Shown: positions 44,869 through 54,315 of the stretch, in pieces | How the letters are laid out: each line of letters begins with the position of its first letter | Numbering within the stretch: position 1 is the first letter of the stretch | Assembly: GCA_050249615.1 (NCBI GenBank) | Contig: JBFWQE010000006.1 | Coordinates: 1 to 64,000, forward strand | Length of the DNA stretch: 64,000 nucleotides | Direction: 5' to 3' | DNA from: VFZN01 sp050249615 | GTDB lineage: Bacteria; Acidobacteriota; Vicinamibacteria; Vicinamibacterales; UBA2999 | Program-made: the position numbers and the translations under genes | Notes under the pieces: model-generated | Database searches by the model: none | What the model was told of the DNA's origin: nothing | What the model saw: only the letters and a program-made list of their open reading frames with translations

Positions 44869-47202
44869 ATGCTGCTGATCGATCGCTTCCTCCAGGCGGG
44901 CGGGACTGCGCTGGATCTCGCCACGGGACAGACCGTCCGCATCCGGGTGGTTCCAGCGCCCTCGACGACGGCGCTCTTCAGCCGCCGCGGATCGTCGTGC
45001 CTCATCGACGCCGCGCCACGGTCGTCCCGCACATTTGTCGAGGCGTGGGAGCGCTGGGGCGACGGGCCGGTCGCCGACCCGTTGCCCATCGACGGCGTGC
45101 TCGCGGCCATGGCCGACGCCCGAGACGGCCATCCGCGCGCGGTGGACGTGACGGCAGCCGACGGCGATCAGTGGCGCCGCGCCGCCCATGACATCGCGCG
45201 TGCGGCAAGGGAGGCGGGCTTCGTCCCCATCGGTGCGGACGTGCTGGGCGAGTTGCTGCGCGCCGCACGGTGGCAATGGCCTCGGTGGCTGGCCGACCGC
45301 GCGCTCGTGGTGCTCACCTGCGATGGGTGTCTCTCGGCGCCCGCAACCCTGGCCCTGCTCCGTCTGGCGTCGCGGGATGCGCGCCCTCACCTGGTGATCC
45401 GCGGCGCCACGAGCGTTCTGCATCGGCCGACACGGCTGGTGCGCCTCTCGTCGGTCGTCCACGAGGGGCCTGGCGAGGGGCCCGAGGAGCCCGCCCGCCC
45501 GGAGGCCCTGGCCGAGCGGGCCTGGCAGGCCGCCGAGGCCGGCGAGAACGGGCTTGCGATCCGCGCGGCGGCACGCTGGGCCGTCATGCTGGCGCCCACG
45601 GCCGACACCGAGGCGCGCGCGCGCGCGGCCCTGGCGCACACGCTCATTTGCGAAGGGCGGACCCTGGAGGCCCGCGCGGCGCTCGCGCCGGGCGTGCTGT
45701 CGTTGCCTCACCTGTCACCCGAGGCCTCGGCGTCGGTGCGCACGATGCAGGATCGCCTGCGGGTCGCGGAGGAGCCACGCCACGGCGACCGCGGGCTCAC
45801 CGACGACTTCCTGCGCGTGCTGGAGGTCTGCCAGGCGGTCGAGGACGAGGCGATGGCGCTCGGCCGGCTCCTGGTCCTGCTGCGCGATCGGCTCGGGGCC
45901 AGCGGGCTCGCCTTCGTGGTGGAGGAATCGGGACGGCGCCACGTTCTGTGCCACCTCGGGGCGTCGGACGGGGACATGCGCGCCGCCGGGCGGACGCTGG
46001 CCAGTGGCCACGCCACGTTGCCGGAGGCGTCGGCGCCGGATGGCGACGGCGCCTGGCCGGTGAGGTATGGCGGGCTCGTGATCGGCGCGCTCTGGTGCCG
46101 CTGGTCCACCGGGCTCCCGGTCCTCGCCACCGACGCGCATGCGCTGATGAAGGTGGCCGCGCTTGCGTCGGCGCCGATGGTGCACGCCGTCCACGAGCGC
46201 GGACAGGCCGCGGCCGCGTCGCCGGACATCCCGGGCCTGGTCGGAGAGAGCGACCTCATGCGGGACATCCGCGCCGCGCTGCTCCGGGCCGCCCGATCTC
46301 CGTTCCCGGTGCTCATCGAAGGGGAGAGCGGCTCGGGAAAGGAGCTGGTGGCGCGCGCCATCCATCGCGCCAGCCCGAGGCGCGATCGGCGCTTCTCGGC
46401 GCTCAACTGCGCCGCCTTGTCCGAGGAGCTGGCCGAGGCCGAGCTCTTCGGGCACGCAAGGGGCGCGTTCACCGGCGCCGTGGTCGAACGTGCCGGCCTG
46501 TTCGAGGAAGCCAACGGCGGCACGTTGTTCCTGGACGAAGTGTCGGAGCTGTCGGCGCGTATCCAGGCGAAGCTGCTCCGGGTGCTGCAGGAACACGAGG
46601 TCCGCCGCGTCGGCGAGGCGCACGTGCGGCGCATCGACGTGCGCATCGTCGCGGCCACCAACAAGCCGCTCGCCGCCGAAGTCGAGGCCGGGCGCTTCCG
46701 CAGGGACCTGCGGTACCGGCTTGACGTGGTGCGCCTCACCATTCCGCCGCTGCGCGAGCGGCTCGAGGACATCCCGGCCCTCGTGCGCCATGTGTGGGCG
46801 TCCCTGTGCGAGAAGACCGGGAGCCGCGCCGTCCTCTCGGCGGCCGCCATGGCCGCCCTCGGCCGCTACGACTGGCCGGGCAACGTGCGCGAACTGCAGA
46901 ACGTGCTGGCATCGGTCATCGTCACCAGCCCGCCGCGCGGGTTGCTGCCGATGAGCCAGCTCCCCGCCCACGTGGCCCGCACGGCGGCGCTCGCCGACGG
47001 GCGCACGCTGGCCGACGCTCGCCGGGACTTCGAGTCGCGATATGTCAGGGCGGCACTGGCGCGTGCCGGCGGCCGTCACGGCGCGGCGGCGCGCGAGCTG
47101 GGCGTGTCGAGGCAGGGACTGGCGAAGCTGCTGGCGCGCCTCGGGCTGTCATGCGAGGCACGCGGCCACGAGGCCCGCGCGCAGGCGCTCAGGGGCGCGT
47201 GA
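44869..47202 (+). CDS. Sigma-54-dependent transcriptional activator without a receiver domain
   Basis: A 777-residue enhancer-binding protein. The AAA+ domain has Walker A GESGSGKE (485), the sigma-54 contact loop GAFTGA (532-537), Walker B GGTLFLDEVSEL and LDVVRLTIPPLRERLEDI. A Fis-type helix-turn-helix ends the protein (GRHGAAARELGVSRQGLAKLLARLGL). The N-terminal 460 residues have no phosphoreceiver; the part before the AAA domain (about 320-450) looks GAF-like, and the first 300 residues are unlike anything I recognise. So it senses a signal directly or via a partner. It converges with the TPR gene with a 14-bp overlap. Confidence 0.9.
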   Translation: MLLIDRFLQAGGTALDLATGQTVRIRVVPAPSTTALFSRRGSSCLIDAAPRSSRTFVEAWERWGDGPVADPLPIDGVLAAMADARDGHPRAVDVTAADGDQWRRAAHDIARAAREAGFVPIGADVLGELLRAARWQWPRWLADRALVVLTCDGCLSAPATLALLRLASRDARPHLVIRGATSVLHRPTRLVRLSSVVHEGPGEGPEEPARPEALAERAWQAAEAGENGLAIRAAARWAVMLAPTADTEARARAALAHTLICEGRTLEARAALAPGVLSLPHLSPEASASVRTMQDRLRVAEEPRHGDRGLTDDFLRVLEVCQAVEDEAMALGRLLVLLRDRLGASGLAFVVEESGRRHVLCHLGASDGDMRAAGRTLASGHATLPEASAPDGDGAWPVRYGGLVIGALWCRWSTGLPVLATDAHALMKVAALASAPMVHAVHERGQAAAASPDIPGLVGESDLMRDIRAALLRAARSPFPVLIEGESGSGKELVARAIHRASPRRDRRFSALNCAALSEELAEAELFGHARGAFTGAVVERAGLFEEANGGTLFLDEVSELSARIQAKLLRVLQEHEVRRVGEAHVRRIDVRIVAATNKPLAAEVEAGRFRRDLRYRLDVVRLTIPPLRERLEDIPALVRHVWASLCEKTGSRAVLSAAAMAALGRYDWPGNVRELQNVLASVIVTSPPRGLLPMSQLPAHVARTAALADGRTLADARRDFESRYVRAALARAGGRHGAAARELGVSRQGLAKLLARLGLSCEARGHEARAQALRGA

Positions 47203-48586
47203 GCCCGGGAGCGACGCGCCGCCGGAGCGCCAGCAACGCGCGGTCGGCCGGCGCGATCCGCAGCCCGTCGTCCACTGCCGCACGCGCGCGGGAGAGGTCG
47301 CCGCCGGCAAGGGCCGCCTCGGCCAGCAGCGCGAGGCGCCGGGGAGTCGGCTCGTCCTCAGCCAGCGCGCGCTCGAGCCAGCGGACCGCCGTGAGCGGCT
47401 CGCCGACACGGGCGGAGAGCGCGGCGATGTCGGTGGCCACGGCGGCCAGCGGCCCCCGGTCGCCCACCAGCGCCACGTACCGCAGCAGGGCATCGCGCGC
47501 CTCCAGCAGGCGCCCCTGGCGCTCGCTCACCTGCGCGAGGCGCCGGAAGGCGTCGGGCACCACGGGCAGCCGCTCCACGGCCTGGCGCAGGACGCGCTCG
47601 GCGGCTGACAGGTCCCCGGCGAGGATCCACGCGCGCCCGAGGTCGCCCAGAGCCGCGCTGCTGCTGCTCGAGTAGGTGGCGGCGTGTGTCAGGGCCTCGA
47701 GGGCCTTCATCAGTGCCACGCGGTCGGCCCGCCGCTCGGCCATCTCGAGCCAGACGTGCCCGAGCGCCTCGTAAGCCAACGGCGCCTCGGGAAACCGTTC
47801 CACGGCCCGCCCGAGCACCAGAACGGCCTGGTTGTCCCTGCCGGCGCCGGCCTGGGCGAGCCCCAGGGCCACGAGGCGCTCGGGCCGATCGGGATCCAGG
47901 GTGGTCAGGGCCTCGAGCTGGTCGATCGCCCGCTGGCGCTCGCCGAGCGCGGTATAGACCTCAGCCAGGGCTTCGCGCGGGCCCGGCGCGGCGGGCGCCT
48001 GCTTGACGACGGCTTCGAGCGTGGCGCGCGCAGCGGCCAGCTGGCCGAGATCCCGCTGGCACAGGCCCAGCAGGAAGCGAGCGTCGTGCAGGGTGGCATC
48101 GAGTGAGACTGCCGTCTCCAGCGCCCCGGCCGCCTCCCTGGCCCAGCCTGCGCGATACTGCGCCACGGCCAGCTTGTAGAGCACGCGCGGACTGCGATCG
48201 TCGATGGCGATGACACGCCGGAAGTAGTCGGCCGCACGGTCGTGCCGGCCGAGTTCCAGGCTGATGTCGCCCAGCCATTCCAGCGGGCGGGTGGCTGACG
48301 GGTCCAGCTCGGCCGCCCGGTGCAGGTCGCGCAGCGCCGCCTCGGCCTCTCCCCGCAGTTGGTAGACCCGGCCCCGTTTCAGGTAGGGCACCATGGCGTC
48401 GGGCACCAGAGCCAGAGCGCCGCTGTACGCCTCGAGCGCTTCGAAGGGCCGTCCCGTGGCCGCTGCCTCATCGCCCGCAGCCACCAGGCGCACGAACTCG
48501 CGCTCGGTCGTGAACGACGAGTAGGCCAGCGCCCCGACCACTCCGGCCGCAGCCACCAAAGCCAGCGCAAGCAGCGTCCGGCGCAT
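47189..48586 (-). CDS. Membrane-anchored TPR protein
   Basis: A 465-residue protein with one N-terminal membrane helix (LLALALVAAAGVVGALAYSSF) and at least ten TPR units across the rest (GDEAAATGRPFEALEAYSGALALVPDA; LGDISLELGRHDRAADYFRRVIAIDD; LGLCQRDLGQLAAARATLEAVV...). It should sit in the periplasm as an interaction scaffold. It converges with the sigma-54 activator and is divergent from the ECF sigma gene. Its partner is unknown. Confidence 0.8.
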   Translation of the reverse strand: MRRTLLALALVAAAGVVGALAYSSFTTEREFVRLVAAGDEAAATGRPFEALEAYSGALALVPDAMVPYLKRGRVYQLRGEAEAALRDLHRAAELDPSATRPLEWLGDISLELGRHDRAADYFRRVIAIDDRSPRVLYKLAVAQYRAGWAREAAGALETAVSLDATLHDARFLLGLCQRDLGQLAAARATLEAVVKQAPAAPGPREALAEVYTALGERQRAIDQLEALTTLDPDRPERLVALGLAQAGAGRDNQAVLVLGRAVERFPEAPLAYEALGHVWLEMAERRADRVALMKALEALTHAATYSSSSSAALGDLGRAWILAGDLSAAERVLRQAVERLPVVPDAFRRLAQVSERQGRLLEARDALLRYVALVGDRGPLAAVATDIAALSARVGEPLTAVRWLERALAEDEPTPRRLALLAEAALAGGDLSRARAAVDDGLRIAPADRALLALRRRVAPGLTRP

Positions 48587-48618
48587 CTCCCGAGGATGGT
48601 AGCAGACCCGGGCGGGCC

Positions 48619-48646
48619 GGAACTTTCGGTCCCGGACGGGTTCTAA
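48619..48646 (+). promoter_or_regulatory. SigmaE-type promoter (GAACTT-N16-TCTAA) of the ECF sigma operon
   Basis: GGAACTTT at 48619-48626 and TCTAA at 48642-48646, separated by exactly 16 bases from GAACTT, match the classical ECF/sigmaE promoter. It lies 17 bases before the ECF sigma ATG at 48663, so the sigma factor probably controls its own operon. Confidence 0.7.
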
Positions 48647-48662
48647 TTGTTCTACACTGACC

Positions 48663-49298
48663 ATGAGTCCACGACTTGTCGCCGAGGTACTCGTGAAAGA
48701 AGCAGGCGCACTCGGATGGTCTGAGGTAGCCAGCGGGGAAGCGGCGCTCATCCAGCGCTGTGCCGCCGGCGAAGAAGTGGCGTGCGCCGAGCTCGTGGCT
48801 GGCCACGAACGCATGGTCTACACGCTCGCGCTGCATCTGCTGGGCGATCGCGACGAGGCCCTGGATCTCTCCCAGGAGGTCTTTCTCAGGGTGTTCCGCA
48901 CCCTGCACTCGTTCCGTGGGCAGTCCGCCCTCAAGACCTGGATCTACCGCATCGTCGTCAACCAGGCGCGCAACCGCCAGCGGTTCTGGCGGCGGCGCCG
49001 GCGGGCGGACCAGGTGTCGCTCGACCAGCACGTGGCCGACCACGGCGACCTGCGGCAGCCCGGTGACGGAAGCTCCCCCGATCGCGCGTTTGCGCGCAAG
49101 GAGCTGGCCTCGAAACTGTGGTCAGCCTTGAACGCGCTGCCCTTCGACCAGCGCACGGTGGTCGTGCTGCGGGAAATCGACGGGCTGAGTTACGACGAGA
49201 TTGCATTCTCGCTGGGTGTCGCCGTCGGCACGGTGAAGTCGCGCCTGACGCGGGCGCGGCAGGTGCTGCGGCACCAGCTGAGGGAGAGCCGGACATGA
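48663..49298 (+). CDS. ECF-family RNA polymerase sigma factor
   Basis: A 211-residue sigma-70 factor of the RpoE (ECF) type. Region 2 is visible as LHLLGDRDEALDLSQEVFLRVFRTLHSFRGQSALKTWIYRIVVNQARN, region 4 as LPFDQRTVVVLREIDGLSYDEIAFSLGVAVGTVKSRLTRARQVLR. Between them is a short charged linker. The ATGA overlap with the next gene, a zinc-finger anti-sigma factor, marks them as a pair. The upstream promoter has the ECF consensus. Confidence 0.95.
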   Translation: MSPRLVAEVLVKEAGALGWSEVASGEAALIQRCAAGEEVACAELVAGHERMVYTLALHLLGDRDEALDLSQEVFLRVFRTLHSFRGQSALKTWIYRIVVNQARNRQRFWRRRRRADQVSLDQHVADHGDLRQPGDGSSPDRAFARKELASKLWSALNALPFDQRTVVVLREIDGLSYDEIAFSLGVAVGTVKSRLTRARQVLRHQLRESRT

Positions 49299-50179
49299 TG
49301 CACGCCGTCTCCTGCGAGGCGGTGCAGGACCGCCTCGAGGAGTTTCACGACGACGAGTTGACGCTCGAGGAGCGCGTAGCCATCCAGGGCCACTTGCGCG
49401 ACTGCGTGACGTGCGCCTTGGTGGCCGCCGAACTCGAAGAGGTGCGCGAGTCGCTCCGCGACATGGCGCTGGCGCTCCCGGATCGCACCGCCCCGGAGGC
49501 CGATCGGCTGTCGCGACGCGTGGTCGAGCGCGTGCGCGTCGAGGCCCAGTTCTCGTGGCGGGCCGAGGTCCGCGCCTTGTTCCAGGACATGCACCTCGTG
49601 TGGGCGGCGCTCGGCGCCACGGCGGCAACGCTGGTGTGCCTCGCGGGGTCGGTCAGCGTGCTGCACGCCGCGAGCCAGGAGCGCCCCGACTCGCTGGCCG
49701 GTCTCATCACGTTCCTCGCCAATCCCGGCTCGAACGAGAACCCCGTCCGCCTCGACAGCCGGATGCTCGCCCCCCGATCGCGGACCGACGCCGAAACCTT
49801 CGCACCCCTCCCGTCCGACGATGCGGTGCTCGCGCTGTCGGCAGTGGTCACGCGCGAGGGCCGGGTCCAGAATCTCGAGCTCCTCAGGTCGAGCCGCGCA
49901 CTCGACGTGAAGGTCAGGCCCGATGTCCTGCTGGCCATGCTGGATGCGGCCGCGCGGATGGAGTTCGAGCCGGCCCAGGCGGGCGGCGCGCCCGTTGCCG
50001 TCAGCATGGTCTGGGTGCTCGCCAGCACCACGGTCAAGGGAAGCTCCAGTGACGACGTCGTGCTCGTCAGGCGGCGTGTGGATCCCGCCGGCGCAGCCGA
50101 GGGGCCGATGCCGCCCAAACCCGTGACGCCCGCGCCCGCGGTGGCCCGTCCCACCACGGACGACATGTCGGCAATCTAG
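49295..50179 (+). CDS. Membrane anti-sigma factor with zinc-finger domain and TonB-like C-terminus
   Basis: A 294-residue anti-sigma factor. The N-terminal zf-HC2 (ZAS) domain has His33-x3-Cys37-x2-Cys40 (HLRDCVTC), which binds zinc and holds the sigma factor. A membrane helix follows (about 100-122). The outer part ends with a fold like a TonB C-terminal domain (VVTREGRVQNLELLRSSRALDVKVRPDVLLAMLDAAARMEFEPAQAGGAPVAVSMVWV). That periplasmic module could sense envelope stress. ATG 49295 or 49298. The stop converges with the next minus-strand gene with a 4-bp overlap. Confidence 0.85.
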   Translation: MMHAVSCEAVQDRLEEFHDDELTLEERVAIQGHLRDCVTCALVAAELEEVRESLRDMALALPDRTAPEADRLSRRVVERVRVEAQFSWRAEVRALFQDMHLVWAALGATAATLVCLAGSVSVLHAASQERPDSLAGLITFLANPGSNENPVRLDSRMLAPRSRTDAETFAPLPSDDAVLALSAVVTREGRVQNLELLRSSRALDVKVRPDVLLAMLDAAARMEFEPAQAGGAPVAVSMVWVLASTTVKGSSSDDVVLVRRRVDPAGAAEGPMPPKPVTPAPAVARPTTDDMSAI

Positions 50180-52410
50180 CGGCCGGCCGCCGTCACCAGC
50201 ACCTGCCCCGAGCTGACATTGTGGAGGGCGTCGCCGGCCCTCACCACCAGCGTCTGGCCGGCCGCCGCCGCCTCGAGGCGTATCTCGAACACCTCTCGGC
50301 GCGAGTCGAGGATACCGTCCCGTGGGAACGCCGTCTTCCAGCTCTGGGCATCCAGTGAGTACTCGACGCGTGTCAGGATCGAGTCAAGGTCCCTCACCTC
50401 GACGGGCACCACGAAGCGCCCCTCGGCGCGGGTCACGGTCCCGAACGCGATGCTCGGCGGGGTGTTGTCGATCTCGAAGCTGGCGCTCTCGAGCTCGCCC
50501 CTGAGCGCGAGCTCCGACGGGTTGGAACGGGCATCCGAGGCCACGACCTTGACAACGTAGCTGCCGTTGGGCGCCGAGGTGGTATCCCACACCGTCAGCG
50601 TCTCGGTGAGCCCGGCCTTCAGGGGCCGCCACGTGGTTTCGCCTTCGCGGCGGTAGAGCACATCGTAGGTGAGATCGTCGCCATTCTCGTCCTCGGCCTT
50701 CCAGGCCAGCGTCTGCAGCCCGCGCTGGTAGATGCGACGGCCAAGGGCGGGCCCACCCGCCTGTCCCGATGGCGAGGCGCCCTGGTTCGAGAGCCGGCGC
50801 TCGAGTGGCTCCTCGTCGAAGCCGGCGATTTCGGCCTCGCCGGTGGAGAAGGGCTTCTGGAACGCCACGCCGGGCGGGTGCACCGTGATCGACTCCACCT
50901 TCGGGCGTACGTTGCGCTGCAGGTAGGCCGCGGAGACCGATGTGAGCAGCGGCGTCGCGGCGCCGCCAGTGAGCACCACGCGCCACTGCAGGTACCGCGC
51001 CTTCGGGCTCGTGATCGGCGAGCCTTCGGCGACCTGGTACGGCCCCGACCAATCGCTCCACGCCTCGTCCGGTGTCTTCGTATTGCCCGATCGCGTGAAC
51101 AGTTCGACCTTCGTCCCCTGGGGAGTCGTTGCCCGCCACGAGAGGGCGCCCCACGAAGCCACCATGCGGGCGTCCTTCACCTCCGACTCATAGGTACCCC
51201 GCGTGGCACGGGTGTTCGACATGGCCACGAGGAGCCCCGGGTTCGCCGTGGTGAGCAGCGTGCGGTCTCCGGTGCGATGAAGCATGGTGGCCTGCTGCGC
51301 GGGCACGCGCGCCAGCAGCACCGGGCTGATGGGATCGCCCGCGAGCCGGAAGATCTTGCCCTTGCTGCCGGTCGCGACGAGCAGTGAGCCATCGGGCTCG
51401 ACGCTGAGGTCGTACGGCGAATCGTCCTTCGCCTCCCACAGCACGTCCCACAGGCCGTCAGCCTGGATGCGGTAGACGGCGCCGGCAGGTTGGCCGCCCG
51501 ACTCGCGCGCGGGCGTGGCCTGCCCGGCTTGAGGCGTCACGGGTACGTCGATGATCGCGAAGGACACGATGTCGGTGGAGACGCTGGGGACGGGCGTCGG
51601 CGCCGGTGGCGCCGGCGCGTCAGGGGCTTCCGCCCCGCCGCCTGACGGCCGGCCGTTCTGTGCCGCCGCATAGACGAGCCCCTGCCCGTCTACCTTGATG
51701 GCCCGCACCTCCTGGTACGGGGTGTCGAGGGCGAGGAAGCCCTTGCCCACGGTGTCCACCCGGAACACGCGTCCCGGGCTGCCCGTGCCGACGAGCAGCT
51801 GTCCCGATGCCTCGAACCGCAGGGTCATCGCATGCGTGGCCTTGGTGGCGAAGAACAGCTCGCCCTTCCCGTCGGGCGTGATGCGGTAGACGTTGCCCTT
51901 GTCGCCGGTGGCCGCGTAGAGCACGCCCTTCGCGTCGGTCGCCAGGGCCCAGATGTACTTGTCGTCGGGATCGAAGAGGGGCGTGGCGTCGCCCTTCGCG
52001 TCCACGCGGTACACGCGGCCGTCGGGCGAGGTGCCGACGTAGAGGCCGCCCTCGGGCGCGGGCGCCAGGGCATGGACCTCGAGCTCAGGGCTGTCGTAGA
52101 ACAGGGTGCCGGCGCCGGCGGCGGTCACCTTGAACACCTTGCCGTCGTTGCCCGTGCCGAGGAACGTGGTGCCATCCGGCAGCGCGGCCATGGCCCACAC
52201 GACCGATACCGCGCCGTCGAACACGCGCTGCACCTCGGGCCCCAGCGCGAGGCGCCCGTGCTCGTCGATGGAGAGCTGGTCCACGTCGCCACGGAGGAAG
52301 TCGGCCTGCGTCGCCGCCTGCCAGACCCCCGGCGTGGCGAAGATCGCGGACGTACAAAGGAAGAGGGCGAGGCCGACGGCCAGCCCGCGAGGCGCGTGAG
52401 TGCGAGTCAT
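50176..52410 (-). CDS. Large secreted beta-propeller protein, unknown function
   Basis: A 744-residue exported protein. After a signal peptide (GLAVGLALFLCTSAIFATP) the first about 400 residues form propeller blades (FLGTGNDGKVFKV, LYVGTSPDGRVYRVD, LYAATGDKGNVYRITPDG, LLVGTGSPGRVFRVD, LLVATGSKGKIFRLAG), interrupted by a Pro/Ala-rich insert near 270-300. The second half contains fibronectin-like strands (LAWKAEDENGDDLTYDVLYRREGETTWRPL, then FEIDNTPPSIAF). No enzyme motif is seen, so it is probably a surface or periplasmic interaction protein. It is coupled to the S55 peptidase gene (ATGA). Confidence 0.7.
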   Translation of the reverse strand: MTRTHAPRGLAVGLALFLCTSAIFATPGVWQAATQADFLRGDVDQLSIDEHGRLALGPEVQRVFDGAVSVVWAMAALPDGTTFLGTGNDGKVFKVTAAGAGTLFYDSPELEVHALAPAPEGGLYVGTSPDGRVYRVDAKGDATPLFDPDDKYIWALATDAKGVLYAATGDKGNVYRITPDGKGELFFATKATHAMTLRFEASGQLLVGTGSPGRVFRVDTVGKGFLALDTPYQEVRAIKVDGQGLVYAAAQNGRPSGGGAEAPDAPAPPAPTPVPSVSTDIVSFAIIDVPVTPQAGQATPARESGGQPAGAVYRIQADGLWDVLWEAKDDSPYDLSVEPDGSLLVATGSKGKIFRLAGDPISPVLLARVPAQQATMLHRTGDRTLLTTANPGLLVAMSNTRATRGTYESEVKDARMVASWGALSWRATTPQGTKVELFTRSGNTKTPDEAWSDWSGPYQVAEGSPITSPKARYLQWRVVLTGGAATPLLTSVSAAYLQRNVRPKVESITVHPPGVAFQKPFSTGEAEIAGFDEEPLERRLSNQGASPSGQAGGPALGRRIYQRGLQTLAWKAEDENGDDLTYDVLYRREGETTWRPLKAGLTETLTVWDTTSAPNGSYVVKVVASDARSNPSELALRGELESASFEIDNTPPSIAFGTVTRAEGRFVVPVEVRDLDSILTRVEYSLDAQSWKTAFPRDGILDSRREVFEIRLEAAAAGQTLVVRAGDALHNVSSGQVLVTAAGR

Positions 52411-54248
52411 TCGGGTTGGTCGAGAGAGAGCGACAGCTGCCGCGAGCCGGTCACGGCGAGGTCGAGCGGCACTTCCCATTCACCGCGGAGCGCCGAGCGC
52501 ATGGTCGAGACGCTGCCGGTGCTGCGATCCGATTCGAGGACGCCCAGCACGGAGGGCGGCAGGCCGCTCATCGGCTCGCCGCTGACGACGGCGCCAGGCT
52601 CGGAGGTCGACAGCCTCACGTAGAGCCGATTGCCGCGGCGGGATCGGTTGAACGTCCGGATGATCTGCGACGGGCGCTGCAACTCCGCGCCACGCACCTC
52701 GCGCCGGTCCTCTGCCGCCGCACGGGCGCCGTCCGCGACGAGGAGCTGGACGGAGCCCGACGTGTTGGCGGGGAAGGCGATGGGCACCTGCTTGAGCATC
52801 TCCTCGCCCTTTGGCCCGCGCAGGGCTACCGAGAGCGTGGCGGTGCCGCCCGCACGCGGCCGCGTGGTGTCGAGCCACACGCGCTCGATGCGTGCCGTGC
52901 GCGCCTCCTCCGATGCGTCGATGGTGAGCGCGATGCGCTCCACGTCGATGGGCTCGGACGTGTTCCTGAGAAGCTGCGTGAGCGGGCCCGCGATGTAGGC
53001 GGCGGCCGTGCCCACCGGCTGGTCCCCGGTGAAGATGTCCTCGAAGTCCAGCTCGCCGTGCGCCCGGATGCTGGCGGTCCCGCGGATGGTGAACGAGGCC
53101 GGGCCGGTGGCCCGCTCGTACGCGGTGAGCACGTTGGCCACGGCCAGATACGCAAGCAGCGGCGTGAAGGTGGTGTCGCGAACCACGCCGAAGTTGAAGG
53201 TGCGCGCGCCCAGGCGATCGGAGTTGAGCGCCACTGTCATGGGAATGAGCTCGGGCCCGGGCCCCAGCCTGCCAGCGATGGCCGTGGCCCGGTCCTGCTG
53301 CAGCGTGCCGATGACCCGCCCGAAGCTGGCGAGCTTGCTCGACTGCATCAAGCTGGGCAGCACCACGTGCACGTTCGCCGTGGTCATCGGGAACTCGGTC
53401 GGGCCGAGATTGTAGAGCGGGTGACCGAACGCATAGACCCGGTCCCCCTCCACGTGGGTCACCGTGCCAGTGGCGCCAAGCTCGAAGTCGCCGGAGAGCA
53501 GCGACACGCCGACGGCGTCGCCGGGCGCGAGCGCGGCCCGCGCCGGCTCGCCAGCGGTGCTGGCGAGCGGTGGCGCCTGGCCGGCGACCGGCAGGAAGCC
53601 GCCCGCGCTGAACGCGCCGGCGAGCGGCTCGAGCACGCCCGGCTCCAGGCCGCTGGCCATCAGCGGAACCGCAATGGGCCGGAGCATTGCCCCCGGCATG
53701 ACCGACAGGCCCGCCACGGGAGCCGCCCCCAGGTGGGCGAGCGGCCGAGACCGACCGAGGTCCCGCGCCCACACGTCGAACAGCTCTTCCGGCTTCGGCG
53801 GCCACGACAGCGCCACGGGGCGCGTGGCCGGCCCGGGCACCCCCATCGTGGTGGCATCGGTCATCTCGGCAATCGGGGTGATGCCGGCAATGGGCTCCGT
53901 GGCGAACTGGCCCAGCGCGTACGACACGGCGCCGATGAGCCGGCCGTCTACGTACACCGGGCTGCCGCTCATCCCCGCGATGACGCCGGTCTTCGCCAGG
54001 GGGCCGCCTTCGAGGCGCGCCAGGATCAGGTCCCGGTTCGGCGCGATGACGTTCCGCAGCACCCCCAGGATGTGAACCTCGAAGTCCTCGAGCTTCGACC
54101 CCGAGAAGACCGTCCGGCCCGTGCCCACCATGCCCGGGCGGATTTCGTCGATGGGCATCAGGCGCGTCTGCGCTCCCGGGGCTCCGCCGAGGAGAAGGGC
54201 GATGGCGACTGCAAGGGCGACGACTGCCGACGAGCGGGGAGTGGTCAT
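52407..54248 (-). CDS. Secreted SpoIVB-type (S55) serine peptidase domain protein
   Basis: A 613-residue protein with a signal peptide (VALAVAIALLLGGAPGAQT). The S55 family blocks are visible: MPIDEIRPGMVGTGRTVFSG at the N-terminus, GMSGSPVYVDGRLIGAVSYALGQF with the probable nucleophile Ser near residue 95, and VYAFGHPLYNLGPTEFP with the candidate catalytic His near 274. In Bacillus SpoIVB triggers sigma-K activation; here no sporulation gene is present, so it most likely processes envelope proteins. The order Ser then His differs from SpoIVB, where His comes first, so activity should be treated with care. It leads a two-gene operon, divergent from the trp leader. Confidence 0.75.
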   Translation of the reverse strand: MTTPRSSAVVALAVAIALLLGGAPGAQTRLMPIDEIRPGMVGTGRTVFSGSKLEDFEVHILGVLRNVIAPNRDLILARLEGGPLAKTGVIAGMSGSPVYVDGRLIGAVSYALGQFATEPIAGITPIAEMTDATTMGVPGPATRPVALSWPPKPEELFDVWARDLGRSRPLAHLGAAPVAGLSVMPGAMLRPIAVPLMASGLEPGVLEPLAGAFSAGGFLPVAGQAPPLASTAGEPARAALAPGDAVGVSLLSGDFELGATGTVTHVEGDRVYAFGHPLYNLGPTEFPMTTANVHVVLPSLMQSSKLASFGRVIGTLQQDRATAIAGRLGPGPELIPMTVALNSDRLGARTFNFGVVRDTTFTPLLAYLAVANVLTAYERATGPASFTIRGTASIRAHGELDFEDIFTGDQPVGTAAAYIAGPLTQLLRNTSEPIDVERIALTIDASEEARTARIERVWLDTTRPRAGGTATLSVALRGPKGEEMLKQVPIAFPANTSGSVQLLVADGARAAAEDRREVRGAELQRPSQIIRTFNRSRRGNRLYVRLSTSEPGAVVSGEPMSGLPPSVLGVLESDRSTGSVSTMRSALRGEWEVPLDLAVTGSRQLSLSLDQPE

Positions 54249-54315
54249 GGGTGCCAGGCTGATACGGGTGTCCTTGTCCAATACTACGACGATGTGTTAC
54301 CGTTTGGACGCTCGT

